DNA of 64,000 nucleotides from Allantophomopsis cytisporea (Eukaryota > Ascomycota > Leotiomycetes > Phacidiales > Phacidiaceae). Below are positions 33,773 through 45,485 of the stretch, in pieces (positions within the stretch are counted from its first letter, which is position 1; every line of letters begins with the position of its first letter). The translations under genes were made by a program, and so were the position numbers. The stretch spans positions 682,001 to 746,000 of the forward strand of contig CP103030.1 of assembly GCA_024752435.1 (NCBI GenBank), read 5' to 3'. Under the pieces are notes generated by a model, which made no database searches, was not told the origin of the DNA, and was given only the letters and a program-made list of their open reading frames with translations.

Positions 33773-34988
33773 TCAACCACGACCCACTCGTTTCGCAATT
33801 CTCTCATCCGCAACGCGATTGCATAGGATACCAGTCAACCTCGTCACCATCTCAGCCTTACTTCCTGTAGTTATAACATCACTGTTAGATCTCTTATGTA
33901 ATTCGAGGTTGCGTTTAAGCGCCCCAATATTAAGATCTGAAATCTGTCGCGGGTCTGAACAGTAATCTTGTGGAATCTGAATAGAGTATCGACGCGTTCT
34001 AGAGTTGAGATGCTCGAGAGCGGCAGCGGGTAATGTCATAAACCTACAGGCCGGCGGCAAAGTGTAAACTAAGAGGCGGAGACTTGGCAATGTTACTGAT
34101 GTATCCCGCAGAGAAATGGTGCGGAGCTGGGGTAGTGCTGATAGAGGAACGCGCGCATCGTCATCGATATCGGGATTTGAGGCAATGTTAAGTCTCTCCA
34201 GAGTATCAGCATGTGCTGCCAGGTGTAATAGGTGTTTCGTTGTCAGATGAGTAGCTGCAAGATCGAGGGCCTTTATGCATGGTAGCATTCGAAGGCAAGA
34301 AATGTCCTTCAACGAGATCGAAACTTTTGCTAGTGAAAGAGTCTGGAGATACTCGAAGGCTTTCAGCTGCAGCAGGAAAACGCTAAGAACAGCAGTGGAT
34401 GTGGCAGATGAAGACACGGAAAGGGATTTTGAAAAGGATATCTCGGCAATGGAGGTATTGGCGAATAGCTCGAGAATTGAAGAAGTCCACCAACCCCTTC
34501 TTGACAAAACAGTAGCGATGTCCTCTACTTTCACGAAGCTCTCAATCGCACCTATATCGGAATCATCTGCGATGCTACTATTCTTCACAAGATGCTGTCT
34601 GACCAAAGCTGAAAGACTAAGTGGCTTGCCTGATATAATTTTGTTAGCTTCATAGACGAACCACAACAAACGTAATCGATCCAAGACCTCTAGATTAGAA
34701 CGCACATTCTTTTATATGCACTTCGAAAGGTGCCTCTTGAGACTTTCGTGATTTCCCAGCTTCTGTAGTACCATCATTCCTTATATCTACCTGAGAGTTG
34801 CTGTTAACATCCCTTTCGCGAAGGACAGCAATCGGGGATGACGAATTAAAGGTTGATTCAATGCGGAGTTTCTTGTTCGCGTGCCTAGGTCGATTTCCCG
34901 AAGAGTTGAGATCTGTCGTAGTGTCTCTCACTAATGACCGTTTCCTGGATGGTTTGACCAAAGGACCACGTTTTACATTTGTAGACAT
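33773..34988 (-). CDS. Leucine-rich-repeat protein with SAP-like C terminus
   Basis: Two exons. Exon 1 runs from the ATG at 34988 and encodes a basic, disordered N terminus (MSTNVKRGPLVKPSRKRSLV). Exon 2 ends at 33773. The junction is ambiguous: donor 34772 with acceptor before 34689 (about 377 residues), or donor 34791 with acceptor before 34687 (about 370 residues); both keep frame. The middle holds leucine-rich repeats (LQTLSLAKVSISLKDISCLR, IKALDLAATHL, LERLNIASNPDI, LRTISLRDTSV). Near the C terminus LNIGALKRNLELHKR...TTGSKAEMVTRL resembles a SAP DNA-binding motif. A nuclear role is therefore plausible but unproven. I do not recognise a named orthologue. Confidence 0.75.
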
Positions 34989-35830
34989 ACTGCTATGTAA
35001 AGCAATGACCCGAACGTTGTTGAATCGTGCGATGTTTCAATTTATTGGTTTCATCAATAAGAACACCTAAGCCGGGGGCACAGATTGCGAGACTGTCGTA
35101 AGATGAGCGCTATCATAAGGTACACCTAAGTACGGTCTGCAGTCAATGAAGGCGTAGTAACGTCACGGACCCGGAAGGAATGACGAACGAATAAGATTCA
35201 GACCACTAAGTACCTCGACATAGGTGAGGTTAATCAAATAGTAATGCAAGAAGTGACTGAGACAAATTGATATCAATCAGCAACCTTGCTGTCTCCACTG
35301 GTACCTACCTTAGGTACCTAGGTACCAAGATACCTAGGTACTCAGTCTCCTCAGCCTTGAAGACGAGGCTGAGAGCGGAATCTCTGCGCGCGCCTCTGTG
35401 CTTCTCCACATGCCCACAACCCAAGAAAGCTAAATCTTGCGCCCATGAAGTAAAGCTCCTGTTACTACCTTAACTACCTACTACCTTAACCTTGTCACAC
35501 ATGTCCATGACGACCTATTGCGTTGTCGTGCAATTGCTGGTCGCTTGCCACACGCATTGAAAAATAAACAGATGCAAAATCAATGCAGTAACAGACAACA
35601 CACACAAGACTCTCCCAAATATACTTCTTTTTCTTCTCCTCAGCTGTCTGCATGTACTTTCTGAGTTCTGCCGTGGAGGCGACGGCATATCTTCCCGTTT
35701 CTTAATTGTTCTTGACGGCGCATACGAGTGCTGAAGGCACGTTTCTATAATCAATTTGCGACTTTGCCCACGACTTTTCCCATTCATTGTTCACTACCGA
35801 CTCACTTCTCACCTTCGCATCGACTCTGAT
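34989..35830. promoter_or_regulatory. Divergent promoter region LRR/SAP-like and F-box genes
   Basis: 842 bases between divergent start codons. 35299-35345 holds a dense set of palindromic TACCTAGGTA / GGTACC words. A 90-codon minus-strand frame (35515-35787) ending in a membrane-like segment overlaps the probable F-box gene promoter and is doubtful. Confidence 0.45.
35299..35345. repeat. Cluster of palindromic TACCTAGGTA words
   Basis: GGTACCTACCTTAGGTACCT, then AGGTACCAAGATACCTAGGT: several overlapping perfect palindromes (GGTACC, TACCTAGGTA, CCTAGG) occur in 47 bases. Similar words recur in other intergenic regions of this window (about 24760, 30745, 31045, 61595 and 62757). Confidence 0.7.
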
Positions 35831-37780
35831 ATGGCTATTCAAGATCTTCCAGATGAGCTGCTACAGCAAATCATCGTTTATGTTCCGCCACAAGATACAC
35901 TTGCCAATGTTCAATTAGTTTCCAAGCGCTTTCAACGTTTGAGTAGCGAACCCCTCATATGGCGACATCACTGTATCAACGAGTACAGATACTGGGATGA
36001 GCGCCATCTGCTCCGACAGAAGTGTGCTGGAGTTATTGGAGAGGTTGACTGGCAGCAATTGTTTCGATACAGGCTGCACGTTGATCATCAGACCTCGATA
36101 ACACTGGACTCCATACTCTCGGCGCAAATAGGACGTATTAAGAAGTTTGAGCAAATAGGAGAATATGGATATGATGCCAAAGATACTCTACTACGTCACT
36201 GCCGCACACCGGCAGACGCTGAAGATGTACTTGCACGGAGGTGAGCTTTCATTCATTCTTGAGATCTTGAGGTTTTGTTCCAGCTGATGTGTCTCGTGCA
36301 GATTTTATAGCAATGCAGTGTTAGATTACGTTCATCGAGCGAAAGCTGTTGCGGAATGGTACAGACTAAGTCAGGGAGAGGATATTGCACTTGAGCGGGC
36401 GCTGGGTTCTTTTGATATGTTTGTCATTCATGATCAGCGAGGTGATTTGCAAGAGGTTGTCATTCTCTCAATCTATGAGATGCGTTTGAGCTAATGCTAA
36501 GTCTCAGGTTTCGGATATTTTCGACAATTTAGTGATACGGTTGCGCCAAGAGTACAGCAACTTGGACGAGCTATCCCCACGAGATAAAGCTCTCGCTGCG
36601 GTACGTTTTCTACGAGCAGAAAATTTGACCGGAATAACCTCAGAGCTTGCCTATCGGGATCTCCAGAACAACTACATTGGAATAGCATTACAAGATGATG
36701 AGCACCCTTCATTGCCCCTCATATCTGTAGCAATATACTGTGTGCTGGCTCAGCGACTAAACCTGGAAGCGCGACCCTGCGGATTTCCCAACCATGTTCA
36801 CGCACTCGTTTATTTGTCAGATGAAAGAATCTCGGGAGACGATAATCGGCAATGCATGTACTTGGACCCATATCGCAGTGATAGGGAGATACCAGTCGAA
36901 AACCTGATCACACAATTAACGGCATGGGGTATACGCCCTGTGGACTTTTCAAAATTTCTAGGAGCATCTCAAACCAGCAGCATTGTATTACGGACATCAC
37001 GAAATATTCTAGCAACAGTCCATGAGTTTAGAGGCATAGGTGGAGATGCACAGCATACAGGCCATCCTACAATACGTCTTCATGCTAATCCGTTTGCTGA
37101 TATGGACAATGCCTTCTATTCGGCACTTTGGGCAAACTTCATCCTGAATGCTCGAAACCCTCGCACCACCACGGGAAACAATCAACGACAGTTCGTCCCA
37201 ATGATTCTGGAGCGATTCGAAAGATTATACCCTGTTGACGCAGCTCTTATAGAGCGCTATGTGCTACCACCTTTCCGGGACGCAAGCGCCAGAGATCATA
37301 TTCCACTGTATGAAACACTGCATGTAGTACGAACTGCAGACGCTACACCGAAGCAAAGCCGCCCCAGAGATACAGAAGCGACACAGGAGAAGGTGAAGTA
37401 TAAGGTGGGTCAGGTATTTCGCCATAGGCGATATGGTTACTACGCCGTAATTACTGGCTGGGATGTTGAGTGTGGCATGAATTCACAATGGATGTCACAG
37501 AACAATGTGGATTCTCTGTCAAAGGGCCGTCACCAGAGTTTTTATCACGCTCTGTAAGTCTTACAACCACGTTCGCCTCTATATAGTGATATGTCTGACG
37601 AGCAGAACCTCCAGTGTAGAGGATACCAGCATCCGATATGTAGCTGAGGAAAATGTGGAAATAGTTGAGCCTGAAGCCCCTGTTAGCTTAATGACGCTTG
37701 CTGGCAGGTATTTCAAGCGCTGGGACAAGGAAACACATAGCTTCATTTCCAACATTCAGGACGAGTATCCCGATGATTAA
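35831..37780 (+). CDS. F-box protein with transglutaminase-like and YccV domains (FBXO21-like)
   Basis: Four exons (35831-36240, 36302-36455, 36508-37553, 37606-37780) encode about 594 residues. The F-box is N-terminal (MAIQDLPDELLQQIIVYVPP, then LVSKRFQRLSSEPLIWRHHC). A SirB1/transglutaminase-like core follows at about 180-350, with AVRFLRAENLTG, LPLISVAIYCVLAQRLNLEA and RPCGFPNHVHALV. A C-terminal hemimethylated-DNA-binding/YccV-type domain spans about 484-585 (YKVGQVFRHRRYGYYAVITG, then the FYHAL end). This order is that of metazoan FBXO21, a substrate receptor of SCF (Skp1-Cul1) ubiquitin ligases; fungal homologues are little studied. The second intron has a weak donor (GTTGTC) but a good branch site and acceptor. 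Tail-to-tail with the UCH37-like gene (179 bp between stops). Confidence 0.88.
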
Positions 37781-37959
37781 TAATCTCATAGCATTCCTCC
37801 TAATAATTTGAGAGGGAAATTCAATTTTATGCACTCTGCTGCTATGTAGTAATTTGAATAGAGCTACATATGGGTATCTTAATGGTTTTGCAAAAACGAA
37901 GCTGCGACTGTGCCATATCAAACTAATGCTTATCCACCAATGCTCGGCCTTTCGCATCT

Positions 37960-39738
37960 TTAGTTCGCGGCTTTCAAAAGGTCTTGTAGAACATCCTGTT
38001 CAGCAAGCTTTTTACTCCATGTTGCAATGAATGGTGTATAATCAAACCTGCGCCCCCTTGCACGCTGGACATCATCTTCAATAGATGCCACTTCGTTCAT
38101 GAATGAGGATCGTAGAGCGGATTGGTAATGAACAAGATTCTTCCGTATTGCCATAAGAGCTTCTATTGTCATTGTTGGATCCTCGAGCTGCAGGCGAACA
38201 GCCAACTGCGGCTGGGCGTTTTCTAGCATCTCAGCAGTAAGATTGCAGGAGCTATCTGCACCGTGCAACGCGTTCGCAAAAGCGGCTTCTTGCTCATCTG
38301 GCGAGAAAAGCCTCCATTCGGGAACCAAGCTTTCTAAACGAAGCTCGATAGCTTTGATGCTCGCGACATTTGTAGCTAGCTCACTTGGTAGAGAAAGCAA
38401 AGGACTCTTGCAAACAGCTTGTAAAGAGAACGATATGCTGTTGTCCTCGTACTGTTCCATACGATTCGCCAGCATAGGTCGCGCTAGTTCCATCCAGTCT
38501 TGACCAACTTCGCCAAGATCATAGGGCTGTCTTTGCAGACCATCGAGTCCCCAAAGATGGCCGTCGATAGGAACGAAAGCAACAAAGTGAAATCCGGGGG
38601 TCTCCTCATCAACCTCTTTTATTTTCTTCTTTCCTTTCCCACCTGTGCCTTTGCCTTTGGTGGCAGCCTCAGCAGCTTCAGCATCAGTGGCAAGAAAGAG
38701 GTCAGCATTTAATATATCCATCTTCCTAGTAGCAAAGAGTGGATTAGCCTGTGTGGCTGGACTTGACATAAAATAGAAAACAATTTTCATGACCCACCTT
38801 GCGAATGAATTGTGAATGCTACGTAGGAAGACAGAATCATCTATTACAGATCCTCGCTGAGGCGGTGTCATGGTTTCCGTGTACTTTTTGACTCCCTTAA
38901 GCTCATCCCCCAATCGCACATCATTAATATTCATTATCATATTGAGTAATGCTACCGTGGCGCACGAATTGCTGGTAATCTAGAGTTCATTAGTCAGGAA
39001 TTACTAGTTGACAGATACCGAAATACCTGGTTTGCAAACCAGACATTGTCCGGGTACGTGTTTTCTTCCTGATTATCATTGCTCTCTTCCTCAGTTACTT
39101 GGAAGAGGAAGATCAAGCCATAGATCGGTTTACTATTATAAGTTTCAGCAAAAGCTTATGGATTTTCAGATTGTGGATACTTACGGAAGAAACATCAGCA
39201 TCTCTTCATCGAGACTGAAAACTTCATGGATTTTGACATCAGAAATACCGGCTTCACGGAGCATCACATTGAAAAATGCCTATAATCACATTAATATCTG
39301 ATATCAAACAGCGAGTATAGTCGTAAAAGTGAAAGCTTAACATATAAGGCCAAGAGCTCAATAGCGCGCAGGGACACTTACCGGCTCTGATTCCACCTCA
39401 CACCAGCCCTCCCAATTCTGAAGCTCTTCAGGCGTAACTTGCTGAAGAGCAAAATCTAATGAGCTTTGTCCCGGAGTCAAACACTTAAGTCTCCCCACAT
39501 TGATTTTTGCGGATTTCCGACGCGTAGCCCTTCTCGACATAAGCTTTACTTCCTTGTTCTGACCACTTGAAATGCAGTTGGACATTGACACATCGTTGAA
39601 CAAGTGATCATTAGTGGAAGGCCGTTTTCTTGGGGCTACTGGACTGTAATCCTCATCGCCATTCTTGGTGATAAGAGACTGTCTTGTTGAACGTCGTATT
39701 GTAATAGGCTGAGTCGTATTTGACGTCTTCCTCGCCAT
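37960..39738 (-). CDS. Ubiquitin C-terminal hydrolase, UCH37/UCHL5-like
   Basis: Four exons (39738-39382, 39279-39185, 39132-39027, 38979-37960) encode about 525 residues of a peptidase C12 protein. An N-terminal extension of about 100 residues is basic and Ser/Thr-rich. The catalytic domain then begins (NWEGWCEVESEPAFFNVMLR). The oxyanion Gln186 and nucleophile Cys192 are in NQITSNSCATVALLN, His317 in GFHFVAFVPIDG, and Asp332 in WGLDGLQ. A Gly/Lys-rich insertion sits in the active-site crossover loop region (GKGTGGKGKKKIK). The C-terminal tail (RRFDYTPFIATWSKKLAEQD) corresponds to the UCHL5-type extension (ULD). UCH37 trims ubiquitin chains at the 26S proteasome and acts with INO80 in animals. 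All catalytic residues are intact. Confidence 0.9.
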
Positions 39739-40531
39739 TATGTGAGCTTCTTGTTGTCAACTGAAGTTGTTCCTTGTTGGTTCTTTAGTTCTTTAGTTCT
39801 TTTGTATCCTGTGAAGAAAACGGTGGTGATGTGTGTTGAAGAAACTCAAGAGCACGAGAGAGAACGCATTGAGCAACCACAAAATCAAGACAACACGAAA
39901 CGAGTTTCGCTGTTGTCCATTGTCAGAACACTATAGAAAGGTGGTATATGCACGTTTGAAGTGAAGCTTTGGAAAGAGAAAGAAGAAAGAATGTATCAGA
40001 ACAGAGAGAGGCTGTCTATGTTGGCCACATGAATCCTTTGTTGCTCTGATTGTTTATACTACGCAGTAGAGAGTATCCTGGATTATCGTAGAGTATGGTA
40101 AGGTAAGGTACTCAGGTGTCCACAAGGCTGGTGGACAAAGGTCGAAGCGAAGCCCGAAATCTGCCATGCATCATCGCTTGTCTGTGCGCGGCTCGCCGAA
40201 CAATAATTTCAAGCGATGGTTCGCGACGCGATTTAAAGCTCTACAAGCTCTTATAGGCAATACAACATCGCCAAGTGCTTGCCTCAATTTCCTTATCCAT
40301 ATTCACAAACAACAATCTTCAGCCACCGCTTCACTACCTTCTTGTTTTATTGCCTGGAGGTCGAGTGGCCTTAAAGACGCTGGAAACGTACTTCACATTT
40401 GTTTTGATACGCCAATCATAATATTGTGTTTCTCTCAAATTCCTTTAAAAGCTCAAGGATTAAGTCCACGATAGGAAAGAGAATAGAAAACAAAATCTTC
40501 GTCAGCTGTCTCTGTCTCTCCAGAGCATGCC
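39739..40531. promoter_or_regulatory. Divergent promoter region UCH37-like / POM152
   Basis: 793 bases between start codons. A GGTAAGGTAAGGTACTC word is at about 40096. No gene is recognised; short frames are not supported. Confidence 0.45.
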
Positions 40532-43500
40532 ATGAGCGCAACTCCACATCTGCGGTCCTCGTACCCGCGAAGTTTAGAGAATGATACTCCAACGCGATCA
40601 CGAACAGGAGCGCCTCTCCCCACTATACCACAGGCCTTTACCGATACTACCACATCTGGGTCACCTTTGATCCCTTTAAATATTGTTGACGCTCCTACTC
40701 AACGCTTCTATGTGCTCGCTTTCTATATAGCTCTTCTCTCCTGGAGGCTATGGGACTGGACTCAGCTGGTACAAGATGAGGAGGACTCATTCTGGTTTTT
40801 CATAAAATGGGTTACCATCGATGGCTTTTTCCTCTATGCCCTGCCTAGCATGCGTATACCATGGCTGGAATGGTCACAACCCACAATTACCTCAGTGTTT
40901 TTGGCACATGCTGTCTTCAATGGCATGTTGATGTTCAGAATTGCGGTAAGTTTCTGAAATCTAATAGGCCAGTGTTTGTGAACTCATCATTGATATAGCT
41001 TCCAATCGAGGGATGGCTGGCAGCATTAGCAAAGATGCTCTACGACAGAGAACTTTCCGTTTCCGAAAACCGGGTCAAACCTTATAGCATTCTCCACAAC
41101 TCATCTCTCATTATGGGTAGGCAAATCATCAATATTCTTCCTGAAGGATCTGCGACAATGAACCCAGAAGGTCTATCTTTCTGCCTAGACAATAACCATC
41201 CGTCGGTAAAGATACCAATCCGTGTCAATCAGACAAAACCCGTCCAGATTGAGCTGTTGCGTATTGACTTTGACACAAACGAGAACGAAACTGTATACAT
41301 CAAACCAAAGGAAGCTCGTACTATGCTTAAGCAAGCCGAAAAGCATCGCTCTGATGACGACGAAGATGGCATACTCCTGCTAGACTACACAGTAAAAAAA
41401 ACGGGCCTATATCGATTGCAGCGGGTTGTTGATGAGACCAAGTTAGAGGTTCAACGTCGTATGTCAGATACTTTGGTTGTAACCTGCCCAACTGCATACG
41501 TTCAGCCAATGGATCTCAACAAGTGCATTGGCGAGCTATCGAATTTGACTTTGCAGGTCCAAGGAACGCCACCTCTAAAGATTGTCTACAGTCGAACCAT
41601 TAATAGAGAAGACCAAAGCTTCCATTTCCAGAGCATACAGCCTGAAAACCTTGTCTCCCCACTTCTTGGTGCATCTGGTCCTGGCACGTTACTTGCCCGT
41701 GGCCAAGAGGATGTCTCTTGGGCAAGGTCTTATAAGGTGAATGTGCCACTTAACGAATCTATGGCTATGAAGGGCGAATGGCTTTACTCCATTGATGAGG
41801 TACATGATGCTACTGGAAACGTGGCAAACTTTTCAGCTCGGGGCGAGGATGGTGAACATATTTATCCAAAAAATACGAACTTGCAGCAAGCCTTCATCCT
41901 GCACGAGCGGCCTCGTGCAAAACTCGAAGGATGCGATTTCCAGACACCTCTGAGAGTTGCCAAGGGAGGTATGAAGCATCTGCCCGTTCAATACGATGCT
42001 GGACGCGCACCAGCAGGTGCTCAGCACACCATCAGATGGCAGTATTCCTCTATTGATACTCTAACGGCAAATGGCGAGCATGGAGATTCCGTGGTTGAAG
42101 AAGAATTTATCGCTAAGAATCCTAACCAAAGGCCAATAATACACAGACCAGGTCTCTATACTCTCAAGAGTGTTTCGAGCAGTTTCTGTGATGGCGAAAT
42201 TAGAGAGCCTTCATCTTGCATGCTTCTTAACCCACCTGAACCGCAGTTGTCAATATCATCTGAAGACATCTACGATAAATGCGCTGGAAGCTCCATTGGT
42301 CTTTTGGTTGATCTCGACCTCATCGGAACGCCACCATTTGTTGTACGATACGAAATCTCTAGAAAGGGGGATCGAAAACCGACGATGAAATCTGTGCAAG
42401 TACAAGGCTTGAGACACCAATTAGAGTTGAAGCCAAGTGACGCCGGTCACTACACTTACCGTTTCAAGGAAATCGATGACAACGTCTACACAGGTCATCC
42501 ATTGGTTGGAGAGGGACTTATCCTTGAACAAGATGTCAAGCCTCCAGCATCCGCTCATTTCATAAGTGCTCCAGACCGCATAGCAGCATGTATCGAAGAG
42601 CCAGTGTCTGTTCAGGTCCAACTTCAAGGCGAGAAGCCATTCACTTTGGAGTATGAGCTTGTTCATAGCGGAAAACGCCTCAAGCAAAGGGTCGCAGATA
42701 TCACGGGTAACATTTACACCATTGCTACAGCACCATTGTCAAATGGCGGGGAATATTCATTGGCTTTGGCTAGTGTGCAAGATAGGACGGGCTGCAAGAT
42801 ATTCCTTAAAGATGAAGTCAAGATCGATGTCCGACGACAGAGGCCTAAGGCTTCATTTGGGCAGATCGACGGTAAGAGGTCTACTATGACTTTGGAAAGT
42901 AAACAGATCAGTTTGCCACTGCGTTTAACAGGCGAGGCTCCATGGACGATTAAGTATCGCAACCTGGATGATGATCTTGGGGTAGTTCAGGAGGCAGAGG
43001 TCAAGTATACCAACGACATTATTAAGGTCAGCAAGCGTGGTCTTTATGAGATTATAGAGGTACGCGACAATCACTGCCCTGGCTCTGTCGATCCCCTTGC
43101 ATCAACTTTTGCCATCGACTGGATTCCTAGACCTGGTCTCAAATTTGCCGACAGCTCCGCTCTCATTATGGATGCGGGCAAGTACTTCAAACGTGAGGTC
43201 TGTGAGGGCGATGTGGATGCTGTGGAAATCAATATACATGGTAATCATCCCTCCGTAACATCATGTGAGCAAGCTAATTTCAGCATAGGCTCCCCACCAT
43301 ATCATATCAAGTATCAGCAACGGCACAAGCCTGTGTCTGGTTCTCCTTCGGTCAGCAATAGAGAATTTGATGTTGCCTTAGGCGTCGCTACCATCAACAT
43401 GGACACAAGCAAAGCTGGAATTTACGAGTATAAGTTCTCCGAGCTTGCAGACAATCTCTATGATCACGACTCACGGAAATTCACTCCATTGTTGCTTGAG

Positions 43501-44397
43501 CAGAAGGTTAACTCGAAGCCAACTGCAAAGTTCGCGAAACCTGGTCAATCTTACAAGTATTGTAAGGAAGAAGAAGCAGGTGACGAAATCATCCCCATCA
43601 CTCTGACTGGACAGCCTCCATTCCACCTGGAAATAGACATCAAACATCAGAGCAGTGCCAGACCCGAGACAGTCAAGATCGCCAATATCGAGACTCACCA
43701 TTACGACTTCCGCATTCCCCACCGTGTATTATCGCTCGGAACTCATCATGTAAGTGTGAGGAAAGTGCGAGACGCACGAGGCTGTCAGCAAAAGACAGAG
43801 TATGGTGCGCCCCACGTACAGGTCCAGGTCTTTGACGTTCCAACCATTTATCCACTGGAGTCCCAAACGGACTTCTGTGTTGGTGAGCATATCTCGTATA
43901 CGCTTTCAGGGACCGCTCCTTTCGAGATCTACTACGATTTTGGTGGTACTCAGCGAAAGGCAAAGTCGCCGAATACAAACTTTCGTCGTATCGCAGAGAC
44001 GGCTGGCAATTTCACTATTACAGCCATCACAGATAAGGCTAGCGATTGCAAGGCTAGAACAAGTATCACGAAGATTATTCATGAGATGCCAAGCGTCAAG
44101 ATCAGCCAAGGCAGACAGGTTGAGGTCGATATCCATGAGGGAGGTGAAGCAGAAATCCTCTTTGAGTTCTGGGGAAGTCCACCGTTCGAATTTACCTACA
44201 CGAGAAGTACCAATGCGCGTAAGGGGCAGAAGTCTCAGGTCTTGGAGACAAGGCACGATATCTCTTACGAGCATAGCAAGCGTGTCCGATCCTCACAAGA
44301 AGGAACCTACGAAGTAGTAGCGATCAAGGACAAGTTCTGTGCTTTTTCAACACAAAGGGTTGAAGCGAAGGGAAATCAAAAACTTCTCAAGTACTGA
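40532..44397 (+). CDS. POM152: Nuclear pore membrane protein POM152
   Basis: Three exons (40532-40945, 40999-43240, 43289-44397) give about 1254 residues. The N-terminal ~140 residues hold a Ser/Thr/Pro-rich head and hydrophobic spans (FYVLAFYIALLSWRLWDW, WVTIDGFFLYALPSM, FLAHAVFNGMLMFRIA). The lumenal remainder is a chain of immunoglobulin-like repeats, each with a G.PPF-type strand: GTPPLKIVY, GTPPFVVRY, GEKPFTLEY, GEAPWTIKY, GSPPYHIKY, GQPPFHLEI, GTAPFEIYY and GSPPFEFTY. Pom152 forms the lumenal ring of the nuclear pore. The 48-nt stretch 43241-43288 has no stop and keeps frame, so the gene looks uninterrupted. It has GTAATC...GCTAAT...TAG intron signals, and removing it restores the repeat pattern (IHGSPPYH). 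Confidence 0.93.
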
Positions 44398-44558
44398 GGC
44401 TTTGGGTATGAGATTGGATGAATGGATATTTGGCATCATAGCGCGGCGTTTGGCATAAGATTCACGATCACGAGTTGTGTATATATTTGTTTTTAGTAGT
44501 GGTAAGCAATATATCTTGAACAATGAGTCTTACAACATCTCTTGACTTGCAAATGCAA

Positions 44559-45485
44559 CTACCTGTTGGACACTATAGCAACACTATCCCTGCCGCTTCG
44601 CCACTCTAGTTCTTTCACATAATCTTCTTGGAACTGGAATTTCTTACCTGGGTACCGTAGACCCCAGTTGATATCCCCAAGGGTTACTTTAACTGCTCGC
44701 ATTTGCTTCATCTCATCCAATATTGCTTTTTTGTGTTCCCACGTATATGTTAATGGCGGCTCGTACCAACTAATCGTCAGACTTTTGACATCTGTGCCTC
44801 CTCGCCCTAACCATTTCCCAATTTTCCTGACACCTTTCTGAACAATGGCAAGCCGAGCCTCACTGTCCTCCTTTTCCGGCCTGCTCGTCCGCTTCTCGTT
44901 ACCTAAATGGATAGTAATATGGAAGTGGCGCATGGCCGCTGTTAAGGATGCGCTCATCAGGAACTCGCTGCGCTGCACCTTATGTGACCAAATATTGTAA
45001 TCTATAGTCGTATGAACGCATTGTGTCGATGTTCCATAGAATATGGGTAGAGCCTCGCTGTAAATTTGTTTGTTCGTCCGCAGGATCGCTGGGGCAAATG
45101 CCTGTGATAATGATATTTGTGATTGTAGTTGTCGTGGATGTGGGCCGCGTATGGGTGTGCTCGCTGGTGGTTTTAGAAGGTGCATGTATATCATCTCGCG
45201 AATTTCTAGTGGTAGATTAAGAATTGGAGGAAGGATCTGGAGTGGTGTTGCCGGCGGTGTCTCTGGTGTCTCGATGGTGAAAGGATTTGGCAGTGGATGC
45301 GGATTTTTGGCATACGCTTGGAGGGCAAGAAAATACTGGCGGAGTTCTCGTTTTCGCAATTGGAAAACTTCATCCTCACTCAGTCCTAAGAGAATCGAGA
45401 TGTCTCTCGCCGGCTCAGGGTATATTGGTGGTGTTGCTGCGGGTGAAGGACACTGTTTCTTTACTTCTCCCGATGTTGACGACAT
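44559..45485 (-). CDS. 2EXR / F-box-like fungal protein
   Basis: A single exon encodes 308 residues, with start MSSTSGEVKKQCPSPAATPP. A Pro-rich N terminus leads to the fungal 2EXR-like core: LNLPLEIREMIYMHLL at about 90-105 and APAILRTNKQIYSEALPIFY at about 130-150. The C-terminal half has alternating strands and helices (FHITIHLGNEK, VKSLTISWYEPPLTYTWEHK). This large fungal family is abundant in filamentous ascomycetes, and its biochemical role is generally unknown. The gene faces POM152 tail to tail with 161 bases between stops. Confidence 0.8.
   Translation of the reverse strand: MSSTSGEVKKQCPSPAATPPIYPEPARDISILLGLSEDEVFQLRKRELRQYFLALQAYAKNPHPLPNPFTIETPETPPATPLQILPPILNLPLEIREMIYMHLLKPPASTPIRGPHPRQLQSQISLSQAFAPAILRTNKQIYSEALPIFYGTSTQCVHTTIDYNIWSHKVQRSEFLMSASLTAAMRHFHITIHLGNEKRTSRPEKEDSEARLAIVQKGVRKIGKWLGRGGTDVKSLTISWYEPPLTYTWEHKKAILDEMKQMRAVKVTLGDINWGLRYPGKKFQFQEDYVKELEWRSGRDSVAIVSNR

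Noticed and set aside
35515..35787. 90-codon minus-strand frame ending in a basic stretch and a membrane-like segment
   Set aside because: Its start is only 43 bases from the divergent F-box gene start, leaving no room for two promoters. It could be a real microprotein only if transcripts show it.
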